Positions 17,814-26,117 of a DNA stretch of 64,000 nucleotides are shown in pieces (positions within the stretch are counted from its first letter, which is position 1; each line of letters starts with the position of its first letter). The stretch is from contig JARLHY010000039.1 in the NCBI GenBank assembly GCA_031292015.1, positions 14,920 through 78,919 on the forward strand, read 5' to 3'. The position numbers were made by a program, and so were the translations under genes. The DNA is from Negativicutes bacterium. Lineage in GTDB: Bacteria > Bacillota_C > Negativicutes > Sporomusales_B > JARLHX01. The notes under the pieces are model-generated. The model was not told the origin of the DNA and ran no database searches. It saw only the letters and a list, made by a program, of their open reading frames with translations.

Positions 17814-18899
17814 TTATTTTTCCTGTCCGTTTAGGATGAAAGCTGACAACATCGCCTCGGCCACCGCACTGTCGCCGGCACAGTCGCGCCGCCAACGGGC
17901 CAGGGCAACGCCAAGGTCTGCCGCCTGCCAGCGGACGCCCGTCAGATAAGGTGCCAGGGGAGCGAGCCTGTCACCAGCCAGCCACGGTATACCCGCACCT
18001 TCAAAATCCCGGATGATTCCGTTTTGAATCAACAAAATGACATACCCTGAACAGTCGGTCCCGGCCTGTTCGGTGCCGCACGGCGCAGAGCCCTGCCGGT
18101 CGATTTGGTGGAAACGCAGATATGTGCCTTCGTTGATTTTTATCTGACGTACCTTGCTGCGCTTACCCGGCAGTCCGAGGAATTCCCGGCTGGTCAGACG
18201 CCGAGCCACGGCTCGCGTCAGCCTTTTCAGTTCGGCGGTATAAGCCGCTGGCTGCAGCTCCCCGAGCCAGGTCGCGAAGTGGTCAATCAGCCGCTCCTCG
18301 ACTGCCGCGATGTCCGGCAGATATCCCAGCTCCTCGCCCATTGTCGTTAACCAGTGCTCCATCGAAGTTCTCGCCAAATCTCTGAACCTGGCATTCGGCG
18401 CCTTCAGGACATTGGCCATGGTCTTCCGGTCGAAAGCCAGCAGGATATTGCCGGTGTAGACCACCAATCCGCTGATGTCACCTGCGCCGCTGCCGGAAAT
18501 CTTCCTGCCGTTTACCACAATGTCGGCCGGTGGACAAACGGCCGCTGCAAGGTTAAAATCACCCAGGGTATTGACAGCAGGTCGCAGAAATCCGGCAAAG
18601 AACCGGTCCCTGCTGCCGGTCAAAAGCGGATTATCCCGCGAAATCACCAGCTGAAAAAAAAGCTGCTCCCAATCCAGCAGCACCGTGCCGCCGCCGATAT
18701 CCCGCCGGATAAGCGGTATCCCATTTTCCCGGCAGTAGCCTGTATCCACCTCCTGGGACAAGTCATCATGCAGGCCCAGGCAGACACAGCGGGAAGTTGG
18801 GCGGCAGATTATCAGCCCTTCCTGTCCGATCTCCGCCAGGGCATGATAGATCGCCTGCGTTTCGTCCCAGGGAATTGCCCCCAGACGATACAACCTCAT
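17814..18899 (-). CDS. Lipoate/octanoate-protein ligase A family protein (copy 2)
   Basis: A 361-aa BPL/LplA-fold protein. RRDIGGGTVLLDWEQLFF near residue 68 and ADIVVNGRKISGSGAGD near residue 124 are the core motifs. A C-terminal extension resembles the LplA accessory domain and contains a cysteine pair (SAPCGTEQAGTDCSG). The ATG overlaps the lipB stop by 4 nt, so it is translated with LipB. It is diverged from copy 1 and probably serves carrier copy 2, its neighbour. Confidence 0.85.
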   Translation of the reverse strand: MRLYRLGAIPWDETQAIYHALAEIGQEGLIICRPTSRCVCLGLHDDLSQEVDTGYCRENGIPLIRRDIGGGTVLLDWEQLFFQLVISRDNPLLTGSRDRFFAGFLRPAVNTLGDFNLAAAVCPPADIVVNGRKISGSGAGDISGLVVYTGNILLAFDRKTMANVLKAPNARFRDLARTSMEHWLTTMGEELGYLPDIAAVEERLIDHFATWLGELQPAAYTAELKRLTRAVARRLTSREFLGLPGKRSKVRQIKINEGTYLRFHQIDRQGSAPCGTEQAGTDCSGYVILLIQNGIIRDFEGAGIPWLAGDRLAPLAPYLTGVRWQAADLGVALARWRRDCAGDSAVAEAMLSAFILNGQEK

Positions 18900-19597
18900 C
18901 GGGCGATCCTCCCTGCCACAGCGGGCGAGAGGGCCTGGCCCTCTGCTAATGGAACGCCAAAAACAGCAGAAAACTGTTTGCTCAGTTTCCCTTCCACTTC
19001 GGCCAGCGACACCTCAACACCCAGGTCTTGCATCGATACCATGGCCCGGCCGGTGATGCCGCAGGGATTGATCAGATCGAAGTAACGCATATCAGGCTTA
19101 ACGTTCAGCGCGAAACCGTGCAGAGATATCCAGCCGCGAACCCCAATGCCGATGGACGCGATTTTGCCAGCCTTGGTCCACACCCCGGTCAACTCGTCTT
19201 CGCGGAACCCGGCGATGCCGTATTCCGCCAAGGTTTTCATGACGACTTCCTCTAACAGCCAGCAATAACGGTGAACATCCCTGCCGTATTCCCTGAGGTC
19301 AAGGATCGGGTACCCGATCAGTTGGCCAGGACCGTGATAGGTCACGTCGCCGCCGCGGTCCACTTCTATCACCCTGATGCCCAGAGCTGACAGGTATTGC
19401 TCCGATACCTTCACATTGGTCTCACTGCCGGCCCGTCCCATGGTATAGACGTGCTCGTGTTCCAGCAGAATCAAGGTGTCAGGCCCTTCACCCCTGCGCC
19501 TTGCTGCCGCTATTTCCCGCTGCAGCTCCCAGGCATCACAGTAAAGAGTCGGCCCCAGGCGCAGCAGCCTGCATGCCTGCTTGATGTTATTGCCCAT
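18896..19597 (-). CDS. lipB: Octanoyl-ACP:protein octanoyltransferase (LipB)
   Basis: A 233-aa enzyme that moves octanoate from acyl carrier protein to a lipoyl-domain Lys. RGGDVTYHGPGQLIGYPIL near residue 72 is the family signature. The catalytic Lys is in AGKIASIGI and the acyl-carrying Cys is in NPCGITGR. The start at 19597 follows GGGAGGG by 7 nt. It works with LipA, encoded 0.4 kb upstream in the same operon. It also overlaps a ligase gene, so octanoyl transfer and lipoate salvage are side by side. Confidence 0.95.
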   Translation of the reverse strand: MGNNIKQACRLLRLGPTLYCDAWELQREIAAARRRGEGPDTLILLEHEHVYTMGRAGSETNVKVSEQYLSALGIRVIEVDRGGDVTYHGPGQLIGYPILDLREYGRDVHRYCWLLEEVVMKTLAEYGIAGFREDELTGVWTKAGKIASIGIGVRGWISLHGFALNVKPDMRYFDLINPCGITGRAMVSMQDLGVEVSLAEVEGKLSKQFSAVFGVPLAEGQALSPAVAGRIAR

Positions 19598-19630
19598 ATA
19601 GCTCCCTCCCGACACCGGCGGCAGCAGCGG

Positions 19631-19930
19631 CTAAAACAGCTCGTCGCCGCTCTTGCCGCCCAAGCCCGGATGGCCGTCAAAACGCACTGCGCCGACAGCC
19701 GCCTTGCCGGATACAGCCCGCTTCACCCGCGCCGTGCCCTCGACGCCGAAGCCGCCGCACAACTCAATGGCAACATAACCTTGCCCGACCAATTCCTGGA
19801 CGGCTTTTTCCGCCTCGCCATAATCCTGAACTCCCACTACCGTCAGCTTTACCGCCGGTGTTTCCACCACTGCGCGGTGTTTTTGACTGTCGGCCTCCGG
19901 AGCTAAAAAGATAAACGCCGCTTTTAACAC
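19631..19930 (-). CDS. DUF6506-like small protein of unknown function
   Basis: A 99-aa protein with conserved-looking blocks AAFIFLAPEAD, VVGVQDYGEAEKAV, IELCGGFGVEG and RFDGHPGLGGKSGDELF. I recognise it as a member of the uncharacterised DUF6506 type. A single Cys lies in ELCGGFG. There is no signal peptide or membrane segment. The start is GTG at 19930, after AAAGGAGGAGCATACC; the open frame extends upstream without a better site. Its position between lipA and lipB suggests a link to lipoyl metabolism, but this is only context. Confidence 0.7.
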   Translation of the reverse strand: MLKAAFIFLAPEADSQKHRAVVETPAVKLTVVGVQDYGEAEKAVQELVGQGYVAIELCGGFGVEGTARVKRAVSGKAAVGAVRFDGHPGLGGKSGDELF

Positions 19931-20003
19931 GGTATGCTCCTCCTTTGGTTTGTAGCTTTCCTGAGAAACCCGCCGGATAAGGTCGTGGTACCTTGGAGTC
20001 TGG

Positions 20004-20894
20004 TTACTGTCGACCGGGACCAATATGTATCTGACGGCTCACAGCAACCTCTGCGAAAGCGTTGCCGGCATGAAAAGAACTTCGCACCAATGGGCCGGCG
20101 GTCACTGTACTGAAGCCCAGCTGATACGCCCGGTCCGCCAGCCGCCGGAAAGTGTCGGGATGCACATATGCGGCGACAGGCAAATGCCTGGGCGAAGGAC
20201 TCAGGTATTGACCGAGAGTCAACATTTGACAGCCGGCGCCATGAAGGTCTGCCATGACCTGAATCACTTCGGTTTCTTTTTCTCCCAGCCCCAGCATGAG
20301 GCCTGATTTGGTCACAACTCCCGAGCCCGACTGACGTACCCGCTCGATCAGCCGCAGCGACTGATGATAGTTCGCCTGCGGCCTGACAACAGGGTAGAGC
20401 CTCGGTACTGTTTCGGTATTATGGTTGATGACATCGGGTCCGGCCGCCAGTACCGTCTGCAGCGCCGCCATACTCCCCCTGAAGTCCGGGATCAGCACCT
20501 CGACGGTAGCCTGCGGCAACTCGGCCCGGACGGCGCGGATTGTGGCGGCGAAATGCGTCGCCCCCCCGTCGCAAAGATCATCCCGCGTAACGGAAGTAAT
20601 GACAACATGCCTGAGCCCCAAGTGTTTGGCCGTGGCCGCCACCGCGCCGGGCTCCCCGGCGTCGATATCGTCCGGGCGGCCGTGCTGCACCGCGCAAAAC
20701 CGGCAATCGCGGGTACAGGTATTGCCAAGAATCATAAACGTACAGGTCTTTTCGGCGAAACACTGGCCGATATTGGGACAGTCGGCGCTTTCACAGACGG
20801 TGTGCAGCCGTCCTTGCTCCAGCAGCGCCTTCATCCTGCCCAGCACCTGTTCATCCGGGGCCGGCCGGGTCAGCCACGCCGGCCTTTTCTCCAT
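20004..20894 (-). CDS. lipA: Lipoyl synthase (LipA)
   Basis: A 296-aa radical SAM enzyme that inserts sulfur at C6 and C8 of octanoyl-proteins. The auxiliary cluster motif is CESADCPNIGQC near residue 33, and the radical SAM motif is CTRDCRFCAVQHG near residue 60. The C-terminal family motif RSSFHAGNAF contains the conserved RSS. The start at 20894 is preferred because the upstream ATG at 20927 lies within the AhpD-like gene. It coexists in the same operon with a second, unrelated lipoyl-synthase system. Confidence 0.94.
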   Translation of the reverse strand: MEKRPAWLTRPAPDEQVLGRMKALLEQGRLHTVCESADCPNIGQCFAEKTCTFMILGNTCTRDCRFCAVQHGRPDDIDAGEPGAVAATAKHLGLRHVVITSVTRDDLCDGGATHFAATIRAVRAELPQATVEVLIPDFRGSMAALQTVLAAGPDVINHNTETVPRLYPVVRPQANYHQSLRLIERVRQSGSGVVTKSGLMLGLGEKETEVIQVMADLHGAGCQMLTLGQYLSPSPRHLPVAAYVHPDTFRRLADRAYQLGFSTVTAGPLVRSSFHAGNAFAEVAVSRQIHIGPGRQ

Positions 20895-20913
20895 AACGTC
20901 GCCCTGCTTCTGC

Positions 20914-21255
20914 CTATTCAAATGCATCCAGGGCTTTCAACACGCTTGTCGCCACATAGGCCATGGACGGAGAACCGCCAAAAGCGACGGCAACCGCGGC
21001 CGCTTCCAGTATTTCCTCCCTGGAAGCGCCTTCTGCCAAGGCATTTTTAATATGGATACTGATGCAATATTCACACCGTACGGCGACGGCAATGCCGATA
21101 CCGATCAGCTCCTTGTACTTGCGTTCCAGTTCACCCTCCACATAAGCCGCCTGGTCCATCTGCACAAACGCCGCCGCCAGTTCCGGGCTTTCACTCTGCA
21201 GTTTGCCGATACCCTCCTGCAGTTCGGTTAACAGGTCCAAGCTATCTCCCGCCAT
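20914..21255 (-). CDS. AhpD-like / carboxymuconolactone decarboxylase family protein
   Basis: A 113-aa all-helical protein of the CMD family. The redox motif CEYCISIH (CX2CX3H) near residue 60 matches the AhpD-type active site. In Mycobacterium tuberculosis AhpD is reduced by a lipoyl-bearing E2 (DlaT). Here the gene directly follows the E2 gene acoC and precedes lipA. A role in passing electrons from lipoyl groups to a peroxidase or other acceptor is therefore a reasonable inference. No AhpC is present in the window. Confidence 0.8.
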   Translation of the reverse strand: MAGDSLDLLTELQEGIGKLQSESPELAAAFVQMDQAAYVEGELERKYKELIGIGIAVAVRCEYCISIHIKNALAEGASREEILEAAAVAVAFGGSPSMAYVATSVLKALDAFE

Positions 21256-21310
21256 CTTTCATCTACCTACCTTTTTTGAATGTGATTTCAGAGCCGCAAG
21301 GAATTGGACA

Positions 21311-22501
21311 TCAGATAAATATTTTATGCGGCTGTTCGATGAGTTTTATCAATATCGCCATGAATTCGGCAGCCGGCGCCCCGTCAATGATCCGGTGGTC
21401 AAAGGCAAACGACAGTCCCATCATCGGCCGGATGACAATGTCGTCGCCGACGACCGCAGGCATTCGCACCGTCCGGCCTACCCCCAGGATGGCTGATTCC
21501 GGCTGATTGATAATAGGTGTAAAGTAATCAACAGAGCCATAGCCGCCCAGATTGGTAATGGTAAAAGTGCCACCGGTCATCTCGGCCGGATCGAGCTTAT
21601 TTCGCTGGGCGCGTTTGGCAAAATCCCTGACCTCTTTGGATACTTCGGCCAGGCTTTTCTTGTCGGCGTTTTTCACCACAGGCACGACCAGACCGCCCGG
21701 AATGGCGACCGCCACCCCAATATGGATATCCTGCAGTACTTTTATTTCCTCACCGCTGAGAGTGGCGTTAATTCCGGGATACTTGGCCAGGGCCCTGGCG
21801 ACCGCCTTGATCAGCATGTCAGTCACCGATACTTTTTGATTTTCTTTCAGGTCGCTGTTAATCGTCGCCCGCAGCGCCAACAGGCCGGCCATATCCACAC
21901 TGGCAAGTTGCGTAACCTTGGGAGCCACCGCCCAGCTTCTTGTCATATTCTCGCCGATAACCTGCCGCATTCCCTCGTAGGGAATAACCTCCAAAACCGG
22001 GCGATCGTCTGCCGGTGCCGGAGGATTGGCGATGGCATTTTCTATGTCCTCCCGCGTAATGCGCCCCTCAGGGCCGGTACCGGCGATCACCGTATAATCC
22101 ACACTGTTTTCCTGCGCCAGTTTACGGGCCGCCGGCGAAATCTTGATTTCGCCTCTGACCCGGACCGCTCCAACAGGACGCGCTGCTGCCTGCGCTCCTG
22201 CCGTTTTTGCCGCCGGAGCGACTGACGCACTGGCGGCAGCCAGCAGCGCGCTGATATCCTCGTCTGCTGCGCCGATTACTCCCAGCAGCGCTCCGATAGG
22301 CAGCTTCACTTTTTTTTCGGCGACAATTTTAAGCAGCACTCCGTCGGCTGGCGCTTCGATTTTGTTCGAGATTTTATCGGTCATAATCTCCAGCAGCGGC
22401 TCGCCTTTTTTAACCGGATCGCCCTCATTTTTCAGCCACTTGCCCACAGTGCCCTCTTTCATGGACAGTCCCAGTTTTGGCATATTAACCTGGTTTGCCA
22501 T
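21311..22501 (-). CDS. acoC: Dihydrolipoamide acetyltransferase, acetoin dehydrogenase E2 type
   Basis: A 396-aa E2 core. One lipoyl domain covers residues 2-77 with the modified Lys in IMTDKISNK. A peripheral-subunit-binding domain (SPAARKLAQENS...GPEGRITREDI) is around residues 115-155. A catalytic acyltransferase domain follows with AFDHRIIDGAPAAEFM near the C-terminus (His and Asp of HRxxDG). It starts after AAGGAGG. It is cotranscribed with E1 subunits AcoA and AcoB. The peripheral domain normally holds an E3, which is not encoded here. Confidence 0.9.
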   Translation of the reverse strand: MANQVNMPKLGLSMKEGTVGKWLKNEGDPVKKGEPLLEIMTDKISNKIEAPADGVLLKIVAEKKVKLPIGALLGVIGAADEDISALLAAASASVAPAAKTAGAQAAARPVGAVRVRGEIKISPAARKLAQENSVDYTVIAGTGPEGRITREDIENAIANPPAPADDRPVLEVIPYEGMRQVIGENMTRSWAVAPKVTQLASVDMAGLLALRATINSDLKENQKVSVTDMLIKAVARALAKYPGINATLSGEEIKVLQDIHIGVAVAIPGGLVVPVVKNADKKSLAEVSKEVRDFAKRAQRNKLDPAEMTGGTFTITNLGGYGSVDYFTPIINQPESAILGVGRTVRMPAVVGDDIVIRPMMGLSFAFDHRIIDGAPAAEFMAILIKLIEQPHKIFI

Positions 22502-22516
22502 TGATGTTCCTCCTTG

Positions 22517-23524
22517 CTAACCTTCGATATCACGGATATTACGGCTATATCCTTTAACAACCGCGGCGCGAAGCGCCTCCTCCACGTTCACCACTATCGG
22601 TCCTTCAAAGGTAAGTTTTATCTGGGCCCTGTCGCCTGCCCCGATCTCCACTTCCCGTTCCCCGTCCAGCGCGATCACGCAAGGCGCGGTGGTCACTTCA
22701 ACCACTCCGTCGATTGGGACATAGCTGTGTTTTTTGATTTGCACTGATTCAATAAGCCCTGGTGCAATAGGCACCCGCACCTGAACACAACCTGCCCCGA
22801 TGTCGATGGCCATACCGTTCTTATCCTGGGGCGTTATCGGCGCCAGGTTGCCGACAATGGCTGAAATCCCGATATTATGCGCCTCTCCCCGGGTTGCCAC
22901 AATCTGCGTTATCCGTTCCACTTCCCAGATGGCCCGTGATCCGATAAAGTTGTCCTTAAGCACAACAGCATCCACCAGGGCGATATCCACCGGGATACCG
23001 TTCTTATAGACCACCAATTTTTTACTGGGGCTGACTACCGGCGGACCGGCGACGATACCCCGGGCAATAACGCCGGCAGCCAGGCCGGCGATAGAACCCT
23101 CGATCATGGCGGGAAATACGTTGTTTGTCCCGGTGGAAATGGGAAGAATCGGGATAGCCCCGCAGCCTTTGGCCACCAAACGGTTGGTTCCGTCGCCCCC
23201 CAGCGTGATAATGCAGGCAACCCCGGACTCAGCCATCGCCTGCGCGGCATGAAAAGAGTCAATCTGAGTCGCGGTCAGGCAAATCTGGGCCGGAAGATAT
23301 TCCATCACCGGGCGGTGGCGACTGTCGATCTGTTCGGCTGCAGCCGGAACGATGCCGTAGTAGTCCGGCATATACACAATCTCTTTTATCCCGACTGAGG
23401 CCAAACTTAAGATCAGGCGGCGAACGATATTCACTTTTTCCTGATTGTCAAAAATGGTCCCGTATGCCACCAGACGGCGAATATCCTTGCCAGACGCCGG
23501 GTTTGCAATAATGCCGACTCGCAT
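22517..23524 (-). CDS. acoX: AcoX, NAD-kinase-like protein of the acetoin cluster
   Basis: A 335-aa ATP-NAD kinase-fold protein. The kinase signature is ITLGGDGTNRLVAKG near residue 107, and PILPISTGTNNVFP follows. Members called AcoX accompany acetoin dehydrogenase genes; their biochemical role is not established. The start at 23524 follows GAGGTGG. It lies between acoB and acoC with gaps of 15 and 27 nt, an intact operon position. Confidence 0.85.
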   Translation of the reverse strand: MRVGIIANPASGKDIRRLVAYGTIFDNQEKVNIVRRLILSLASVGIKEIVYMPDYYGIVPAAAEQIDSRHRPVMEYLPAQICLTATQIDSFHAAQAMAESGVACIITLGGDGTNRLVAKGCGAIPILPISTGTNNVFPAMIEGSIAGLAAGVIARGIVAGPPVVSPSKKLVVYKNGIPVDIALVDAVVLKDNFIGSRAIWEVERITQIVATRGEAHNIGISAIVGNLAPITPQDKNGMAIDIGAGCVQVRVPIAPGLIESVQIKKHSYVPIDGVVEVTTAPCVIALDGEREVEIGAGDRAQIKLTFEGPIVVNVEEALRAAVVKGYSRNIRDIEG

Positions 23525-23551
23525 CTTCCCACACCACCTCACAACACTGAT

Positions 23552-24523
23552 CTAATACAGGCTCTTGACGGCAGCAACAATGGATTCTTCACTGGGGATG
23601 ACGGCTTTTTCCAGAACCGGCGCGAACGGGATCGGCGTAAACGGCATCGCTACGCGTTTTATCGGCGCATCCAGAAGATCAAAACCTTCTTCAGCCACCA
23701 TGGCCGCGATTTCCCCGCCAAAGCCGCCGATCTTAACCGCTTCGTGGACAATCACCAGTTTGCCGGTTTTGCCGACGGAATAAAGGATGCTTTCCTTATC
23801 AAGCGGAATCAGCGTGCGCGGGTCAAGCACCTCGGCGATGATTCCTTCCTGGGCCAGGATATCGGCGGCGGCCAGCGCCTTTTGCACCATCCACGACCAG
23901 GCGACGATAGTGACATCGGTGCCGGATTTTTTGACATCGGCCTTGCCGAGGGGAACAAGATAATCGCCTTCCGGCACGTCGCCCTGAACGCCCAGCAGCT
24001 GTTTGTGCTCAAGATACATAACCGGGTTGTCGTCCTGAATGGCTGCCAGCATTAATCCCTTGGCATCAGCCGGGGTGGAAGGCATCACGGTCTTAACACC
24101 GGGAATGTGGGTGAACCAGGCTTCCATGCTCTGGGAATGCTGGGCCGCCGCAGACATCCCGGCACCGCACGCGGCGCGGATTACCATGGGTATCTTGGCT
24201 TTACCGCCGAACATGTACCGCATTTTGGCAGCCTGATTAAACAATTCGTCCATACAGACCCCGAAGAAATCAACAAACATAATCTCGGCGACCGGCCGCA
24301 AGCCGGCGGCGGCGGCGCCCACGGCAGCCCCGATGATCGCCGTCTCGCTGATCGGAGTGTCGATCACCCGGCCGGGGTATTCCTTATAAAGTTCGCCTGT
24401 CACGCCAAAACAACCGCCGAAACAGCCGACATCTTCGCCCCATACGAACACGTTGGGGTCGTTTTTCATTGCCACCCGCATTCCGTCCCGAATGGCCTCA
24501 GCATATGTCATTTGTGTCATCAT
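23552..24523 (-). CDS. acoB: Acetoin dehydrogenase-type E1 beta subunit
   Basis: A 323-aa transketolase-like beta chain of a 2-oxoacid/acetoin dehydrogenase. It has MTYAEAIRDGM at the N-terminus, the FGVTGELYKEYPGRVIDTPISE block, and the C-terminal transketolase domain with PRTLIPLDKESI and HEAVKIGGFGGEIAA. It forms the heterotetrameric E1 with AcoA and transfers an acetyl unit to lipoyl-E2. A pyruvate or other 2-oxo acid substrate cannot be excluded from sequence. Confidence 0.9.
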   Translation of the reverse strand: MMTQMTYAEAIRDGMRVAMKNDPNVFVWGEDVGCFGGCFGVTGELYKEYPGRVIDTPISETAIIGAAVGAAAAGLRPVAEIMFVDFFGVCMDELFNQAAKMRYMFGGKAKIPMVIRAACGAGMSAAAQHSQSMEAWFTHIPGVKTVMPSTPADAKGLMLAAIQDDNPVMYLEHKQLLGVQGDVPEGDYLVPLGKADVKKSGTDVTIVAWSWMVQKALAAADILAQEGIIAEVLDPRTLIPLDKESILYSVGKTGKLVIVHEAVKIGGFGGEIAAMVAEEGFDLLDAPIKRVAMPFTPIPFAPVLEKAVIPSEESIVAAVKSLY

Positions 24524-24561
24524 GTCCCATCCTTTCCTGTTTTGGATTCAGCCGCCTTCCG

Positions 24562-25524
24562 CTAATCGGCGTAAACGTCGGCCAATACGTCTTCCACGCT
24601 GGCGTCGGGACTGTTTGTGGCAAAAACAATCGCCGCAGCGATCTTCCCTTCCACGGTGGCTTTAATGGCATCCAACTCGGCCTGAGTGGCATATTTCAGT
24701 TCCACGAGTTTATGCGCCAGCCTGGGAATGGGGTCTTTGTTCAGCCAGGCTTCTTGCTCCGCGCTATTTTTGTAAACAGCCGGGTCTCCTTCAAAGTGAC
24801 CGCGCCATCTCCAGGTCTTACACTCGATCAGGCTGGGACCGTCGCCCCTGCGCGCTCTGGCGATCGCTTCCTCGGCAGCTTCATGGACCGCGACCACATC
24901 GTTGCCGTCGACGGTTATGCCGGGTATGCCATAAGCCGAGGCCCGCTCGGACACATCAACGACCTTCATATGATCGCGCTGGCAGTTGGAAATGCCGTAG
25001 AGGTTGTTTTCGCAGACAAAGACCACCGGCAGCTTCCAGATGGACGCCATGTTCATTGCTTCGTGGAAGGTACCACGGTTCGAAGCCCCGTCGCCAAAGA
25101 AGCACACCGTCACCGCACCGGTATTTTTATACTTGCAGGCATAGGCGGCGCCGGTGGCGATCGGCAGCCCGGCGCCCACGATGCCGTTGGCCCCGAGGAT
25201 TCCCAGATCAACGTCAGCGATATGCATGGACCCGCCCTTACCTTTGCAATAGCCGGTTGCTTTTCCAAACAGCTCAGCCATCATCAGCTCCACCTTGCCG
25301 CCTTTGGCGATCAGATGACCATGGCCCCGGTGGGTACTTGTGATATAGTCCTTGCTTGTCAGGCTGGCCGATACGCCTGTGGCCACCGCTTCTTCCCCAA
25401 GATACAGATGTACGAACCCCGGCAGCTTGTTGTCGGCAAACAATTCCACTGCTTTGCTTTCAAAAGAGCGGATTGTCAGCATTGTTTCATAAAACCCAAG
25501 CAGTTTTTCCTTCGAAAGTTCCAT
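24562..25524 (-). CDS. acoA: Acetoin dehydrogenase-type E1 alpha subunit
   Basis: A 320-aa thiamine-diphosphate alpha chain. The TPP motif begins GDGASNRGTFHEAMNMA near residue 165 and ends VFVCENN. HRGHGHLIAKGG near residue 70 is typical of E1 alpha. Presence of AcoX and an AcoR-type activator next door points to acetoin rather than pyruvate as substrate. It starts after AAGGAGGGAATAAT and follows the Lin0512 gene by 109 nt. Confidence 0.9.
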   Translation of the reverse strand: MELSKEKLLGFYETMLTIRSFESKAVELFADNKLPGFVHLYLGEEAVATGVSASLTSKDYITSTHRGHGHLIAKGGKVELMMAELFGKATGYCKGKGGSMHIADVDLGILGANGIVGAGLPIATGAAYACKYKNTGAVTVCFFGDGASNRGTFHEAMNMASIWKLPVVFVCENNLYGISNCQRDHMKVVDVSERASAYGIPGITVDGNDVVAVHEAAEEAIARARRGDGPSLIECKTWRWRGHFEGDPAVYKNSAEQEAWLNKDPIPRLAHKLVELKYATQAELDAIKATVEGKIAAAIVFATNSPDASVEDVLADVYAD

Positions 25525-25633
25525 ATTATTCCCTCCTTAATGAATTGAGCCCCCTACTTTGCCCCGCACTAAGCGAAACCAATGCTCCTGGCAAAGGCAT
25601 TTCCCCAGCTGGTGTTTTCATGGTTATTGCCTA

Positions 25634-25999
25634 TTAACCATCCATGTCGACGTAAACGGTAACAGCCGCCACAGCGATCACGATGGTGTCACCGGCCCCC
25701 AGCTCCGGCAGCGCCAAGCCACGAACCGCCAGACCGCCTGCGGCGACCTCCAGGCTGGCCGTACCGAACGGAATCATGGCAAGCACCTCGGCTTCCCGGA
25801 TCATTTCCGGCTGCGGGCAGCCCAATTTTACCTCGACATACATCCGGTGGGGGCTGTCTATCCCCAGGATATCGAACAGCCCACACAAGCAGCTTCTGGA
25901 AACCGCGTCTTTCACCGCCCGTTGAGCCGCTTTGGTAACATCCCCGCCGTGAAGGTCGGCTCCTGTACCGATTTCGACGATATATCGCTTACGTCCCAT
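25634..25999 (-). CDS. Lin0512-family protein of unknown function
   Basis: A 121-aa protein with the family blocks RYIVEIGTGADLHGGDVTKAA, SCLCGLFDI and VEVKLGCPQPE. I recognise it as Lin0512 type, whose function is unknown. The start at 25999 follows GGGAGGTG by 5 nt. It is the first gene after the sigma54-type promoter and therefore part of the acetoin/lipoyl operon. Two Cys in SCLCG may matter. No membrane segment or signal. Confidence 0.75.
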   Translation of the reverse strand: MGRKRYIVEIGTGADLHGGDVTKAAQRAVKDAVSRSCLCGLFDILGIDSPHRMYVEVKLGCPQPEMIREAEVLAMIPFGTASLEVAAGGLAVRGLALPELGAGDTIVIAVAAVTVYVDMDG

Positions 26000-26067
26000 T
26001 TCATCACCTCCCGCCTTATAAAACATTTGAAGTTGCTTTAACAAATTACTGGAGTTATTTATTATAT

Positions 26068-26085
26068 ATGCAAGCTATGAGCCAA
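26068..26085 (-). promoter_or_regulatory. Sigma54-type promoter of the acetoin/lipoyl operon
   Basis: Minus-strand TTGGCTCATAGCTTGCAT matches the sigma54 consensus. The -24 GG (26083-26082) and -12 GC (26071-26070) are separated by exactly 10 nt. Transcription would start near 26058, leaving a 59-nt leader before the Lin0512 start. An AcoR-type sigma54 activator gene lies directly upstream, which supports the call. Confidence 0.8.
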
Positions 26086-26115
26086 AAAGAAAAGACCACC
26101 TGTTTCCAGGTGGTC
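26084..26115 (-). terminator. Intrinsic terminator of the AcoR-like gene
   Basis: On the minus strand GACCACCTG-GAAA-CAGGTGGTC is a 9-bp perfect stem with a GAAA loop. It is followed by TTTTCTTTTT. The T-run merges into the TTGGC of the sigma54 promoter, so the terminator insulates the operon promoter from the activator gene. Confidence 0.8.
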
Positions 26116-26117
26116 TC

